Below, piece after piece: positions 14,173 to 21,614 of a stretch of 30,265 nt of DNA (position 1 is its first letter; the number at the start of each line of letters is the position of its first letter). Both the position numbers and the translations under genes were made by a program. The stretch comes from an uncultured Collinsella sp. GTDB taxonomy: Bacteria; Actinomycetota; Coriobacteriia; Coriobacteriales; Coriobacteriaceae. Below the pieces are notes generated by a model, which saw nothing but the letters and a program-made list of their open reading frames with translations, searched no databases and was not told the DNA's origin. Location: positions 1 through 30,265 of the forward strand of contig CAAENA010000051.1 in the NCBI GenBank assembly GCA_900757205.1, given 5' to 3'.

Positions 14173-14493
14173 ATGGAAACAGAGGATGCTGTTTGCTTGA
14201 TGACTTCGATTGCCTTGATTGTCCTTTCAATCCAATACCGAAGAGGAAGATGGCTCTGCTCAATTGCTGGATATGATGTCACAAAAAGGGAGAGCGAGAT
14301 TGATATACGCCCTTACGCAAAGCTGATTTCTTCTGTGACGTTATGGATGGGGCTGCTGTTTTTCTTGTGGGCGGTAGAGGGCTGGGTACGCGATTGGAAT
14401 ACCAGCGTTTTTGAAGTTTTGGTTCTACTTCTGTTCAGCTTGGCCTCTTTGTCGTTCGTGCGGCTCGTTAGGTTTGTGTTTATGAGGCGATAG
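14173..14493 (+). CDS. Small membrane protein, DUF3784-like
   Basis: A 106-residue protein with three hydrophobic helices: residues 8-22 (CLMTSIALIVLSIQY), about 50-70 (VTLWMGLLFFLWAVEGW) and about 79-101 (VFEVLVLLLFSLASLSFV). Between the first two lies a cytoplasmic-looking loop, IAGYDVTKRESEIDIRPYAKL, resembling the AGYNT-x-KKE segment of DUF3784 proteins, a family of small membrane proteins of unknown function common in Firmicutes. AAAGGA is five bases before ATG 14173. Its GC content is visibly lower than that of all neighbours and its codons include ATA, AGA and TTA, which suggests horizontal transfer. It stands alone beside an IS30 relic and inside a pair of 14-bp direct repeats. Confidence 0.65.
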   Translation: METEDAVCLMTSIALIVLSIQYRRGRWLCSIAGYDVTKRESEIDIRPYAKLISSVTLWMGLLFFLWAVEGWVRDWNTSVFEVLVLLLFSLASLSFVRLVRFVFMRR

Positions 14494-14777
14494 CCAGCGG
14501 AAGTGGCTGGACGACAAAATGGACCAATGCAGCCAATTGTCAATAGAATTTGATAGGCTTGGCTTAACAGATTTACTCGAGGGCATATCCGTGGCGGGGG
14601 ATAGGTTCTATCTTGTTGAGCACTTATTTGCATCAGGCAAAGTAAACCAAGAGTATCGAAACGGTGCCCCCGGGCCCCGGGAGGGACTGAGGGGACGTTC
14701 GGCTAACTGCGGGTACGACCTATTTGCCCAATGTGTTCGGTTGAGATCGGAAATTAACCATCATGCGCCCCATAACG
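14494..14777. other. Low-GC spacer without a confident gene
   Basis: A weak plus-strand frame begins with ATG at 14519; its first 45 codons look protein-like (FDRLGLTDLLEGISVAGDRF), but there is no good ribosome site and after 14660 it runs into a CCCGGGCCCCGGG palindrome (14668-14682) and the GGDEF-family gene on the other strand. It could be a truncated gene. AGGGACTGAGGGGACGTT at 14682-14699 recalls other repeats of this group, but only one copy is seen here. Confidence 0.35.
14758..14771. repeat. 14-bp direct repeat, right copy
   Basis: CCATCATGCGCCCC, identical to 13855-13868 and 903 bases away. It marks the right edge of the low-GC patch, seven bases before the end of the GGDEF-family gene. 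Confidence 0.55.
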
Positions 14778-15671
14778 CTAGTCCAGCTTGGTGCCCGGTA
14801 CCTGCGGCGCCTCTTTAATCAGCGCATTAAGTTCGTTCAAAATGGAAACGGGCTGTCGGTCGACGGCGTCCAGATGAAGCGTCGCCACGCGAAGGGGCGG
14901 CTGATATTCAAATGAGCCAAGGAGCACGGGCGATCCCAAGAACCGTTCGATTTCGTCTGCAACCGCGTCGGTCTCTTCGGGATCAAAGTCGTCGAAGAGC
15001 GCCACGAACATCGGTCCGGTCGAGCGGAACAGACGACCCTTGCCGCGCGAGCTATCCATGAGGCAGGCGGCGCTTTCTGCCAAAACGCGGTCGCCTGCAT
15101 CAAAGCCAAAGCGGGCATTGACCTGTGCGATTTCGTCGATTTTAATGGCGATCAAGCCCGCGTTTCGTGCCACGCGACGCATCTCGCCAATGGCGTTGAC
15201 CAGGGCGTGGATATCGCCCAGACCGGTCACGGAATCGGTCGTATCTGCCAAGCTTCGGTTGGTGACAATGCCCACATACATGTTGGGCTCGGTATCGGTG
15301 CCGTCCAGGCGGTAACCCGTGCAGTCGCAAAGCGCGTATTTTCCGGCGGTATTCATGACGCGATACTGCATGCAGTGGAAGTGCCACGTGCCGTTTACCA
15401 CCATATCGAGCTCGGCACGTACGTTGTCGCGGTCCTCGGGGTGAACACGGGCAAGCCATATATCGAGCGAGTTGTAGGGATGCTGGGAGGGTAGGTCAAA
15501 ATCGCGCACGGCATTAACCGACCATTGCGATTCGCCGGTGTCGAGGTTAATGATGAACGGATAGCGTGTCTCGGAGCTCATGGAGATCGCTTGAAACACT
15601 CGGTCGTTGCAGGGGGGGTTGTTCGGTGATCGGGCGTTGCAGCGCATCGCCTTCTTCCGGTTGTTGCACAC
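14778..15671 (-). CDS. PAS plus degenerate GGDEF protein; downstream half of a split gene
   Basis: Up to 297 residues. A PAS_3-like fold lies at about residues 38-140 (IINLDTGESQWS, VHPEDRDNVRAELD, MQYRVMNTAGKYAL), followed by a GGDEF-like domain that starts with DSVTGLGDIHALVNAI but lacks a GG[D/E]EF motif (FRSTGPMFVALFDDF at the corresponding place), so it should be enzymatically inactive. No convincing ribosome site precedes the GTG at 15671 or the inner ATG at 15581. Removing one base from the seven-C run at 15612-15618 joins this frame to the GGDEF gene upstream and gives a 509-residue protein with the same domain order as residues 1-470 of the protein at 16435-19152, including the matching join DRVFQAIS versus DRIFDALS. 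It may be expressed by frameshifting, by phase variation, or not at all. Confidence 0.7.
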   Translation of the reverse strand: MCNNRKKAMRCNARSPNNPPCNDRVFQAISMSSETRYPFIINLDTGESQWSVNAVRDFDLPSQHPYNSLDIWLARVHPEDRDNVRAELDMVVNGTWHFHCMQYRVMNTAGKYALCDCTGYRLDGTDTEPNMYVGIVTNRSLADTTDSVTGLGDIHALVNAIGEMRRVARNAGLIAIKIDEIAQVNARFGFDAGDRVLAESAACLMDSSRGKGRLFRSTGPMFVALFDDFDPEETDAVADEIERFLGSPVLLGSFEYQPPLRVATLHLDAVDRQPVSILNELNALIKEAPQVPGTKLD

Positions 15672-16308
15672 GGTACATGAGCTTGTAGCGATACATTTTG
15701 CGGTCGGCGTCCTTTGTCATCTGGCGACGCGTATCGCCTGCAAGCGGGTCGACGCGCGAGCAGCCAAAGCTAAAGCTGGCGATCATGGGCGCCTTGCCGT
15801 CCGATGTTGCCTCGATAAGATTGGCACGCGTCCACTCCAGGCGCTGCTCGAGCTCGGCTTCGTTTGTCGTGGGGGATATAAGTACAAATTCGTCTCCACC
15901 GATACGGAACAGCAACTCATCGTGCTCCATTGTCTCGGTGAGTGCGCGGCAGATGCTCAGAATGTAGCGATTGCCCTCGGCGTGGCCAAACTTATCGTTG
16001 CAATGCTTGAGGCGATCGATGTCAATATAGGCACAGGTGAAGGGGGTGCCTTTGCGCCAGAGCTGATCGACATGGCGGTCGAGTCCGCCACGGTTGCCAA
16101 GATTGGTGAGCGAGTCGATATAGGCGCCGTGCTCAAGCAACTCACGTTCTTGTTGCAGGATGGCGAGCGTTTTCTGCAGTTGCTCACCGATGGCACGCAG
16201 CTCCGGGGGCAGCGCGGCAACATCGAGCTCGGTGGTTGAGGCCCCGTTCGCAAGTCGCTGAAGATGAGCGATGATTGATTGCTCGCCCAGGCGATACGAC
16301 TCGTTCAT
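15547..16308 (-). CDS. GGDEF diguanylate cyclase; upstream half of a split gene
   Basis: A 253-residue protein with an N-terminal helical region (1-60, containing ELRAIGEQLQKTLAILQQER, likely coiled coil) and a full GGDEF domain at about 61-215: DSLTNLGNRGG, YIDIDRLKHCNDKFGHAEGN for metal and GTP binding, and the catalytic RIGGDEF (137-141 is GGDEF). It should make cyclic di-GMP. No RxxD inhibitory site is seen before GGDEF. The last 25 residues after the poly-C run (LQRPSVSSDLHELRDTLSVHH) look like out-of-frame translation, since the alternative frame continues homology to the large paralogue. AAGGAGG lies eight bases before ATG 16308. No transmembrane segment is present, so it is cytoplasmic. 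Confidence 0.8.
   Translation of the reverse strand: MNESYRLGEQSIIAHLQRLANGASTTELDVAALPPELRAIGEQLQKTLAILQQERELLEHGAYIDSLTNLGNRGGLDRHVDQLWRKGTPFTCAYIDIDRLKHCNDKFGHAEGNRYILSICRALTETMEHDELLFRIGGDEFVLISPTTNEAELEQRLEWTRANLIEATSDGKAPMIASFSFGCSRVDPLAGDTRRQMTKDADRKMYRYKLMYRVQQPEEGDALQRPITEQPPLQRPSVSSDLHELRDTLSVHH
15612..15618 (-). repeat. Homopolymeric run of seven C (G on plus strand) at a frame junction
   Basis: Seven identical bases lie exactly where the coding homology changes reading frame between the two GGDEF-family frames. Six bases would make one open frame; seven gives the split arrangement. This is a candidate slippage site, a fixed frameshift mutation, or an assembly error. Confidence 0.75.
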
Positions 16309-16434
16309 GATGGATTGCCTCCTTGGATGGAACAATGGTTTGTATCTTACTCCCAATTCGGTTTAGATTGGAGTATTAGTTAGCTCATGGGAACAAACGC
16401 TCCCCTCGACGGTGGCGTTTTGCGTGCGAGCGTA

Positions 16435-19152
16435 TTAGTTGTCGTTGCCACCATCGAGCAATGCCTCAAAATCCTCCGCCTGCATGGGGCGGTAGTAGAG
16501 GAATCCCTGAGCGTAGCGGGCGCCCATGTGGCGCAGCATGTTTGCCTGCTTGTCCGTCTCGACGCCTTCGATCACAACGGGCAGATGGAGTGACTGCGCC
16601 ATCTCGAGCATTGATGAGATGATTTGCACGCTGCGGCCCTCATCGCCGTTATCGGGCACAAACGTGCGATCGAGCTTGATGACGTCGACGTTGACGTTCT
16701 TGAGCATCGCGAGCGTGGACTGGCCGGTGCCAAAATCGTCCATATAGGTCGAGAAGCCGCGGGTGTGCAGGTCGGCCGTTAGTTTATCCACGGCCTCGGA
16801 CTCTCCCGTATAAGCTGTCTCGGTGATCTCGATGCGCATGAGCTCGGGCGGCAGGTTGTATTGGGCGGCGAGCGCTCCCATATGCTCGGCAACGTTGCAG
16901 GCGAGGATATCCACGCGCGACACATTAAGCGAGATCGGAACCACGCGAAGCCCCCGATTGATGCGCTCGCGCAGCCACAAGGCAACGCCCTGCCAAACGT
17001 ATTTGTCGAGCGTCACCACAAAACCGCTTTCTTCGAGAGCGGGGATAAAGGTGGCGGGCGAAATGAGGGAGCCATCCTTGTCGATCCAGCGCGTGAGCGC
17101 TTCGGCGCCAATGATCTCGCCGGTTTCCATGTCGACCTGGGGCTGCAGGTAGTAGGTAATACGGCCGTTGGAGAGCGCGTACTGGAATTCGGTCAGCGTG
17201 CGGTGGAACGCGATTTCGCGCTCGTACTCCTCGGGGCGGAAAATGGCAATGCGCTCCTTAAAGTCGTTTTTTGCGCGCCGATTGGTAAACATGGCCTTGG
17301 CCTGCGCATCGATGGTGATTTTCTCGTTGGAGTCGATGGGGTAGACGCCCATGGACGGCCAGAATCCCACGCCGTCATCATACTTGGCCACGGCCTGGCG
17401 AACGCGGCTATAGATCTGATGGACGGTGTCGTGTTCAAAGGGGATGAGTATGCAAAAGTCGTCTTGGCCCCAGTACCCTGCGACGCCCATGTTGGCATTC
17501 TCGATGTCCTTGAGGACCGTGCCCACATCGGCGAGCATGCGGTCGCCCTCGGCCTGTCCGTGCCATTCGTTGAACAGTCGCATGTGTCCCATATCGACGG
17601 TGGCGATACACCAGGCGCCGTTGCGCCTTGTCTCGAGAAATTCGTTGGCGCGGCGCATAAACTCGCTGGGTCGATAGAGACCCGTGAGCGAATCGATGCG
17701 TTCGGCGATGGCGCTTTTGCGCTCCACCTCGGGTATGGGGAGGCTGTCGTTGGGAACAAGCCCGCCGGCCGTGCGAATGCGACGGTCGAGTTCGCCTAAA
17801 ACGGCGGCCGTTTGATTGGTCAGGTGCTCGTAAAAGGCCGGAACGACAAGACAGACGGGGGTAATGGTGTCGTCCGCGATTCGAACGGGAGCGAAAACGG
17901 CCTCTTTGAGATGTTGGATCAGTTGCTCGAATGCTTCGTGATCCAAATTGTTGCTAAGCACGACGAACTGGGCGTTGCGTGAGCGGAAGACGCGACTCCT
18001 GCCGCGAGTAATCGACAGCATGCGGCCTGCGTATTCGGCGAGCATGTTGTCGACGGCCTCGGCCCCGTAGAGCTCGTTGAGCTTTGCCGTGCCGCGAACG
18101 CGCACTGCTATAAGCCCCGTCTTGCAATGGTCGCGACGGCAGGCATCGATAGCGTTGATCAGCGTGCGCTGCATTCCGAGGCCCGTGGCGGCGTCGACGG
18201 TCTCGGCAAGCGAGTGGTTGACGAGCTCGCCGACATAGAGCGAGGGGACATTTCCGTCGCCGTCGATACGAAACCCGCGAGCACGGCCGAGGATGTAGTC
18301 GCCGGCGGCATTGCGCACGCGGTACTGCATGACGTGGCGATGTTTGGAGCCGTCATAGATTTGGTCGATGTCGTTGGTATAGGCCTCAAGGTCATCGGGA
18401 TGGACACGCGTTTTCCAGTAATCGTGGCAGTTGTCTATATGCTCCGAAGGAAGACCAAGATCGCGCAAGGCGCCTTGTGACCAAAGGGTTCGATGTTTGT
18501 CCAAGTTCTCGATAAAGAAATATCGGCCTTCGTTGAGCATCGAAAGGGCGTCGAAAATGCGATCGCTTATTTCGAAGTCGTCGGTGTGGGCTTGTGCGAT
18601 ATTGCGTCGATCAAGGTGCACGGCATGACGTAGCTTGTAGTCGTACATGCGATGGTCGGCATCGTTCGTCAAGCGATTGGGGGCTTCGCCCAGGGCGGGG
18701 TCGGCGTGTGCCACTCCGTAGCTAAACGAGTGAGGCATCTTGGAAGCGTTGTTTTCGAGCAGTACCGTTCGGCAGTGTTCCAGACGTTCGGCAAGGTCGT
18801 CCTCGGTCGCAATCGTAGATAGGATGGCGAACTCGTCGCCCCCCAGACGAAATGCCGCCTCGTCCACCTTCATATACAGTTTGAGATAGAGGCTCACCTG
18901 CAAGATATAGCGGTTGCCCTCGTCATGTCCAAAGATGTCGTTGCAGTGCTTAAGGTTATCGATGTCGATAAACGCCATGGTCACGGGCAGTTCCTGCTCC
19001 CAGAGTTCCTCTAAGGAACGGGTAAAGCCGCCGCGGTTGCCAAGTCCGGTGAGCTCGTCGGTAAAGGCGGTCCTGATCAGATCGTCCTGACGCTCCAGAA
19101 GGTCACGGATGGTCTTTTCGAGCGTTTCGGTATTATTGCTGGCGTTATCCAT
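16435..19152 (-). CDS. Cyclic-di-GMP protein GGDEF-PAS-GGDEF-GGDEF-EAL
   Basis: A 905-residue multidomain protein. GGDEF-1 (about 25-175) has a canonical RLGGDEF (102-108). A PAS_3-like domain follows (about 205-312). GGDEF-2 (about 320-470) has lost the motif (FRSRNAQFVVLS). GGDEF-3 (about 485-640) carries GQDDF (562-566). The C-terminal EAL domain (about 650-900) keeps EALTRW (684-689), SLNVS, MRIEITE, MDDFGTGQSTL, KLD and IEGVE, the residues expected for a metal-dependent c-di-GMP phosphodiesterase. So cyclase and phosphodiesterase activity may coexist, with PAS and the degenerate domains as sensors. No transmembrane helix is seen. ATG 19152 is used because homology begins there, but its ribosome site is poor; a GTG at 19209 is an alternative. 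The split gene downstream (14778-16308) is a paralogue of its first 470 residues. Confidence 0.85.
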   Translation of the reverse strand: MDNASNNTETLEKTIRDLLERQDDLIRTAFTDELTGLGNRGGFTRSLEELWEQELPVTMAFIDIDNLKHCNDIFGHDEGNRYILQVSLYLKLYMKVDEAAFRLGGDEFAILSTIATEDDLAERLEHCRTVLLENNASKMPHSFSYGVAHADPALGEAPNRLTNDADHRMYDYKLRHAVHLDRRNIAQAHTDDFEISDRIFDALSMLNEGRYFFIENLDKHRTLWSQGALRDLGLPSEHIDNCHDYWKTRVHPDDLEAYTNDIDQIYDGSKHRHVMQYRVRNAAGDYILGRARGFRIDGDGNVPSLYVGELVNHSLAETVDAATGLGMQRTLINAIDACRRDHCKTGLIAVRVRGTAKLNELYGAEAVDNMLAEYAGRMLSITRGRSRVFRSRNAQFVVLSNNLDHEAFEQLIQHLKEAVFAPVRIADDTITPVCLVVPAFYEHLTNQTAAVLGELDRRIRTAGGLVPNDSLPIPEVERKSAIAERIDSLTGLYRPSEFMRRANEFLETRRNGAWCIATVDMGHMRLFNEWHGQAEGDRMLADVGTVLKDIENANMGVAGYWGQDDFCILIPFEHDTVHQIYSRVRQAVAKYDDGVGFWPSMGVYPIDSNEKITIDAQAKAMFTNRRAKNDFKERIAIFRPEEYEREIAFHRTLTEFQYALSNGRITYYLQPQVDMETGEIIGAEALTRWIDKDGSLISPATFIPALEESGFVVTLDKYVWQGVALWLRERINRGLRVVPISLNVSRVDILACNVAEHMGALAAQYNLPPELMRIEITETAYTGESEAVDKLTADLHTRGFSTYMDDFGTGQSTLAMLKNVNVDVIKLDRTFVPDNGDEGRSVQIISSMLEMAQSLHLPVVIEGVETDKQANMLRHMGARYAQGFLYYRPMQAEDFEALLDGGNDN

Positions 19153-19407
19153 ACTGTAAGCGGCTTTCTGAGGTCGGGGCGGATTGCGTCGGGCGAGCTC
19201 GTTGTGCACATGCGTTGCTGCTCAACGCCTTGCGTGTTTCCAAGCCCCCGCCTTGCTGCGTCGTTGGGTTTATTTGTCGGTTCGTGCTCTCGGCTGATAA
19301 CTACTGAGTAGTATAAACAAGTGTATGGAATTATGTAGGGGTGCCCATGTTGCGGGCGGCCATTATTCGCCAAACGGTAACGCGACGATGTTCGATGAAA
19401 ATGCGAC

Positions 19408-19435
19408 TGAGACGATATTTGTTGATGGGTATACT
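19408..19435 (+). promoter_or_regulatory. Possible promoter of the patatin-like gene
   Basis: TATACT at 19430-19435 is one base from the consensus -10; the -35 region (TGAGAC, 16-base spacer) is poor. It lies in the 319-base divergent gap 19153-19471, which is AT-richer than its surroundings and also contains ACTACTGAGTAGT around 19301. Nothing else was identified there. Confidence 0.3.
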
Positions 19436-19471
19436 TGTTCCGTTTTAAAACGCAGGAACGGAGATGGTCGC

Positions 19472-20341
19472 ATGGCACAGTCAAATATGACGAGCACGGT
19501 GGGGCTGGCGCTCGAGGGAGGCGGCTACCGCGGTATGTATACGGCGGGCGTGCTCGACGTTTGGATGGAGCACGGTTTGACCTGCGACCATATGGTGGGC
19601 GTCTCGGCGGGCGCGGCATTTGGCTACAACTTTAAATCGCGCCAGATCGGCCGCGCCATTCGCTATAACAAGGTCTATTGCACCGACAAACGCTATGCGA
19701 GCGTGACCAGCTGGCTGCGAACCGGCGATATGTTCAATGCCGATTTTGCCTATCACGAGGTGCCCATCGAGCGCGATCCCATCGACCTGGAGGCGTATCG
19801 CGCCTGCCCCATGCGGTTTACGTGCGTGTGTACCGATATCGAGACGGGCAAGGCCGTCTACCACGACCTGCCCTATGGCGACGAGCGGGATATCGAGTGG
19901 ATCCGGGCATCGTCGGCGATTCCCGTGGCGACGCGTCCCGTTGCTATTGACGGGCATAAGTATCTGGATGGTGGCGTGGCCGATTCTATTCCCAGTGCAT
20001 GGCTGTTTGCGCAGGGGTATGACCGCAATATCGTGGTGCTCACGCAGCCGGCGGGCTTTGTGAAGCAGCCCAACAGCGTGATGCCCATGCTGCGTCGCGT
20101 GTTCCGTCACTATCCGGAGTTTGTCGCAGCGCTTGAGCGTCGACATGAGGTCTACAATGCCACGCTCGATGACCTGGCACGTCGCGAGGCTGCCGGCGAG
20201 ATCTTTGTGGTGCGGCCGAGCGAATCGGTGAAGGTGCCGTCGCTGTGTCGCGAGCCCGATGAACTTGAACGCATCTACCAGATTGGTCGCCGCGATGCGG
20301 AGGCGACCTTGCCGGCGTTGGAATCGTATCTGGCGGGGTAG
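19472..20341 (+). CDS. Patatin-like phospholipase (RssA/YjjU type)
   Basis: A 289-residue patatin-family serine hydrolase. The oxyanion loop is GGGYRG (16-21), the nucleophile elbow GVSAG (43-47, Ser45), and the catalytic Asp lies in DGG (166-168) after RPVAIDGHKYL, so the Ser-Asp dyad is intact. The rest matches bacterial patatins of 280-300 residues, which hydrolyse acyl esters of lipids. The start ATG 19472 has GGAG about eight bases upstream; the longer frame from 19325 would add 49 residues with no family match. There is no signal peptide, so it is probably cytoplasmic or peripheral. It is divergent from the c-di-GMP protein gene and followed by the palindromic array at 20364-20533. Confidence 0.85.
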   Translation: MAQSNMTSTVGLALEGGGYRGMYTAGVLDVWMEHGLTCDHMVGVSAGAAFGYNFKSRQIGRAIRYNKVYCTDKRYASVTSWLRTGDMFNADFAYHEVPIERDPIDLEAYRACPMRFTCVCTDIETGKAVYHDLPYGDERDIEWIRASSAIPVATRPVAIDGHKYLDGGVADSIPSAWLFAQGYDRNIVVLTQPAGFVKQPNSVMPMLRRVFRHYPEFVAALERRHEVYNATLDDLARREAAGEIFVVRPSESVKVPSLCREPDELERIYQIGRRDAEATLPALESYLAG

Positions 20342-20363
20342 GGCAAGCTGCCGTGGACTCGGC

Positions 20364-20533
20364 GGAAAGCGCGTCCCAGAATGAGCGCTCAGAACGGGTT
20401 ACAGTTTCCCAAGCGGTGGGGTTTCGGAAAGTACGTCCCGGAATATGCGTTCAGACTGGGATGCGGTTTCCCGTTGAGCCTCTATATGGAAAGCGCATCC
20501 CGGAATGGAGGTCCAAACTGGGATGCGCTTTCC
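20364..20533. repeat. Array of three 46-bp palindromic units with exact 62-bp period
   Basis: Units at 20364-20409, 20426-20471 and 20488-20533, separated by two unrelated 16-base spacers. Each begins GGAAAG and ends TTTCC. Unit 3 is a perfect hairpin, GGAAAGCGCATCCC with its complement, around an 18-base loop; units 1 and 2 are increasingly degenerate versions with the same core (GTCCC, GAAT, GCG, TTCAGA). The array fills the gap between the convergent patatin-like and thiE genes and has no coding sense. It is not a CRISPR: repeats are palindromic throughout and spacers are far too short. Confidence 0.85.
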
Positions 20534-20577
20534 GCTATTGAAGATATGAGGCTGCGAATCAGCTGTTCGGCCTATGC

Positions 20578-21273
20578 CTATGCCTGCTGCCAGGTGTCGA
20601 CGAGCTCCTTGGCCGCGGCGTAGGGATCATCGGCGCTGCAGACGGCGCTCACCACAAAGAAGCCGTCGACGCCGGTGGCCTTAAGCTGCGGCAGGTCGGC
20701 CGTCTTGACGCCGCCGCCCACCACGATGGGCACGGGGCTTGCCGCGTGGAGTGCGGCCAGGTCCTCAAAGCTTTTGGTGATGATAGAGCCATCGGCCGCG
20801 CGTCCGCAGTCGCGCTTGGTCTCGGTCTCGTGGAGCGGGCCGATGCCAAGGTAGTCGACCAAACTCATGTCGGCGGTCTTGACGTACTCGAGCATCTCCT
20901 CGCAACGGGCCGAAAGGCCCACGATGGCATCGGGACCCAGCAGCTTGCGGCAGACCTCGACGGGGATATCGCTCTGGCCCACGTGCACGCCGTCGACGGC
21001 GATGCCCTGCTCGCGTGCGGCAAGTACGCAGTCAAGGCGGTCGTCGATCAGCAGCGCGACCTGCCCGGTTTTGCCGGCCTGGGCGATGGCCTGCGCGGCA
21101 TCGCCCGTCAGTGCGATGATCTCGCGGGCGCTTGCCACCTTGGAGCGCACTTGGATGCAGGTAAAGCCGGCATCGAGTGCCTGGGCCACCACATCGCCCA
21201 CGGGGCGCCCGAGCGTGTTTTCGGGGCCGAGTACCAGATAGGCCGAGATATCAAGGTTGTCGCGGATGCTCAT
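20578..21273 (-). CDS. thiE: Thiamine-phosphate synthase
   Basis: A 231-residue TIM-barrel enzyme that joins hydroxymethylpyrimidine diphosphate with thiazole phosphate to give thiamine phosphate. Family landmarks: QVRSK (41-45, the QxR-x-K phosphate-binding strand), IDDRLD (77-82), HVGQSD (97-102), VGLSA (118-122), YLGIGPLHETETK (141-153, the GP-x-T-x-TK loop) and PIVVGGGV (182-189) before a final glycine-phosphate loop. The ATG overlaps the TGA of the upstream thiamine-binding protein gene by four bases (ATGA), so translation is coupled; GAGGA is nearby. Third gene of the TPP-riboswitch operon. Confidence 0.92.
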   Translation of the reverse strand: MSIRDNLDISAYLVLGPENTLGRPVGDVVAQALDAGFTCIQVRSKVASAREIIALTGDAAQAIAQAGKTGQVALLIDDRLDCVLAAREQGIAVDGVHVGQSDIPVEVCRKLLGPDAIVGLSARCEEMLEYVKTADMSLVDYLGIGPLHETETKRDCGRAADGSIITKSFEDLAALHAASPVPIVVGGGVKTADLPQLKATGVDGFFVVSAVCSADDPYAAAKELVDTWQQA

Positions 21274-21611
21274 CGTGCTTCCTCCTGCTTTTTGATCTGT
21301 GCTTCCATGCGCTCGAGTTTGCCGGTCATGGTGTCGGTAAATCCGGGTCGAATATCGGCTTTGAGTACGATTTCGGTACGGATGCCCTTGCTCGCCAACA
21401 CAAAGGTTGCGTCGCGCACGACCCGCATGACCTCGTCCCAGTCGCCTTCGATCTCGGTGAACATCGAGGTGGTGCAGTTGGGAAGGCCGCTCTCGCGAAT
21501 AACGCGCACGACCTCGGCGACCTCGGCAGATAGCTCATCTCCGGTGCCGCACGGGGCGATTGCCACGGCGACGAGTGTGTTCATGCCGGCATTGGTTGCG
21601 GGCTCGGACAT
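21270..21611 (-). CDS. Thiamine-binding protein, MTH1187/YkoF-like (UPF0045)
   Basis: A 113-residue protein of the small alpha/beta family formerly DUF77/UPF0045, members of which bind thiamine or its pyrimidine moiety. Visible features are VAVAIAPCGTGDELSAEVAEVV (core strand and helix), the SGLPNCTTSMFTEIEGDWDEVM segment that forms the ligand site, and a closing helix, KLERMEAQIKKQ. GAGGAGG precedes ATG 21611; MNTLVAV nine codons later is another possible start. It sits between thiM and thiE, three bases after thiM and overlapping thiE, so it belongs to the thiamine operon and may hold or deliver a thiamine precursor. The role in salvage is inferred from this context. Confidence 0.8.
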   Translation of the reverse strand: MSEPATNAGMNTLVAVAIAPCGTGDELSAEVAEVVRVIRESGLPNCTTSMFTEIEGDWDEVMRVVRDATFVLASKGIRTEIVLKADIRPGFTDTMTGKLERMEAQIKKQEEAR

Positions 21612-21614
21612 GGC

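Noticed and set aside
14519..14818. Possible 99-residue gene between the DUF3784-like gene and the GGDEF-family gene
   Set aside because: No ribosome site, overlap with the GGDEF-family gene, and the second half crosses a GC-rich palindrome. The first 45 codons could be a relic, so it is mentioned only in the spacer entry.
16861..17799. Plus-strand open frame of 312 codons inside the c-di-GMP gene
   Set aside because: It is antisense to conserved GGDEF and EAL motifs and has the composition of a shadow frame.
20364..20533. The three-unit array as a CRISPR
   Set aside because: The spacers are 16 bases, the units are palindromic over their whole length, only three degenerate copies exist, and no cas gene is present.
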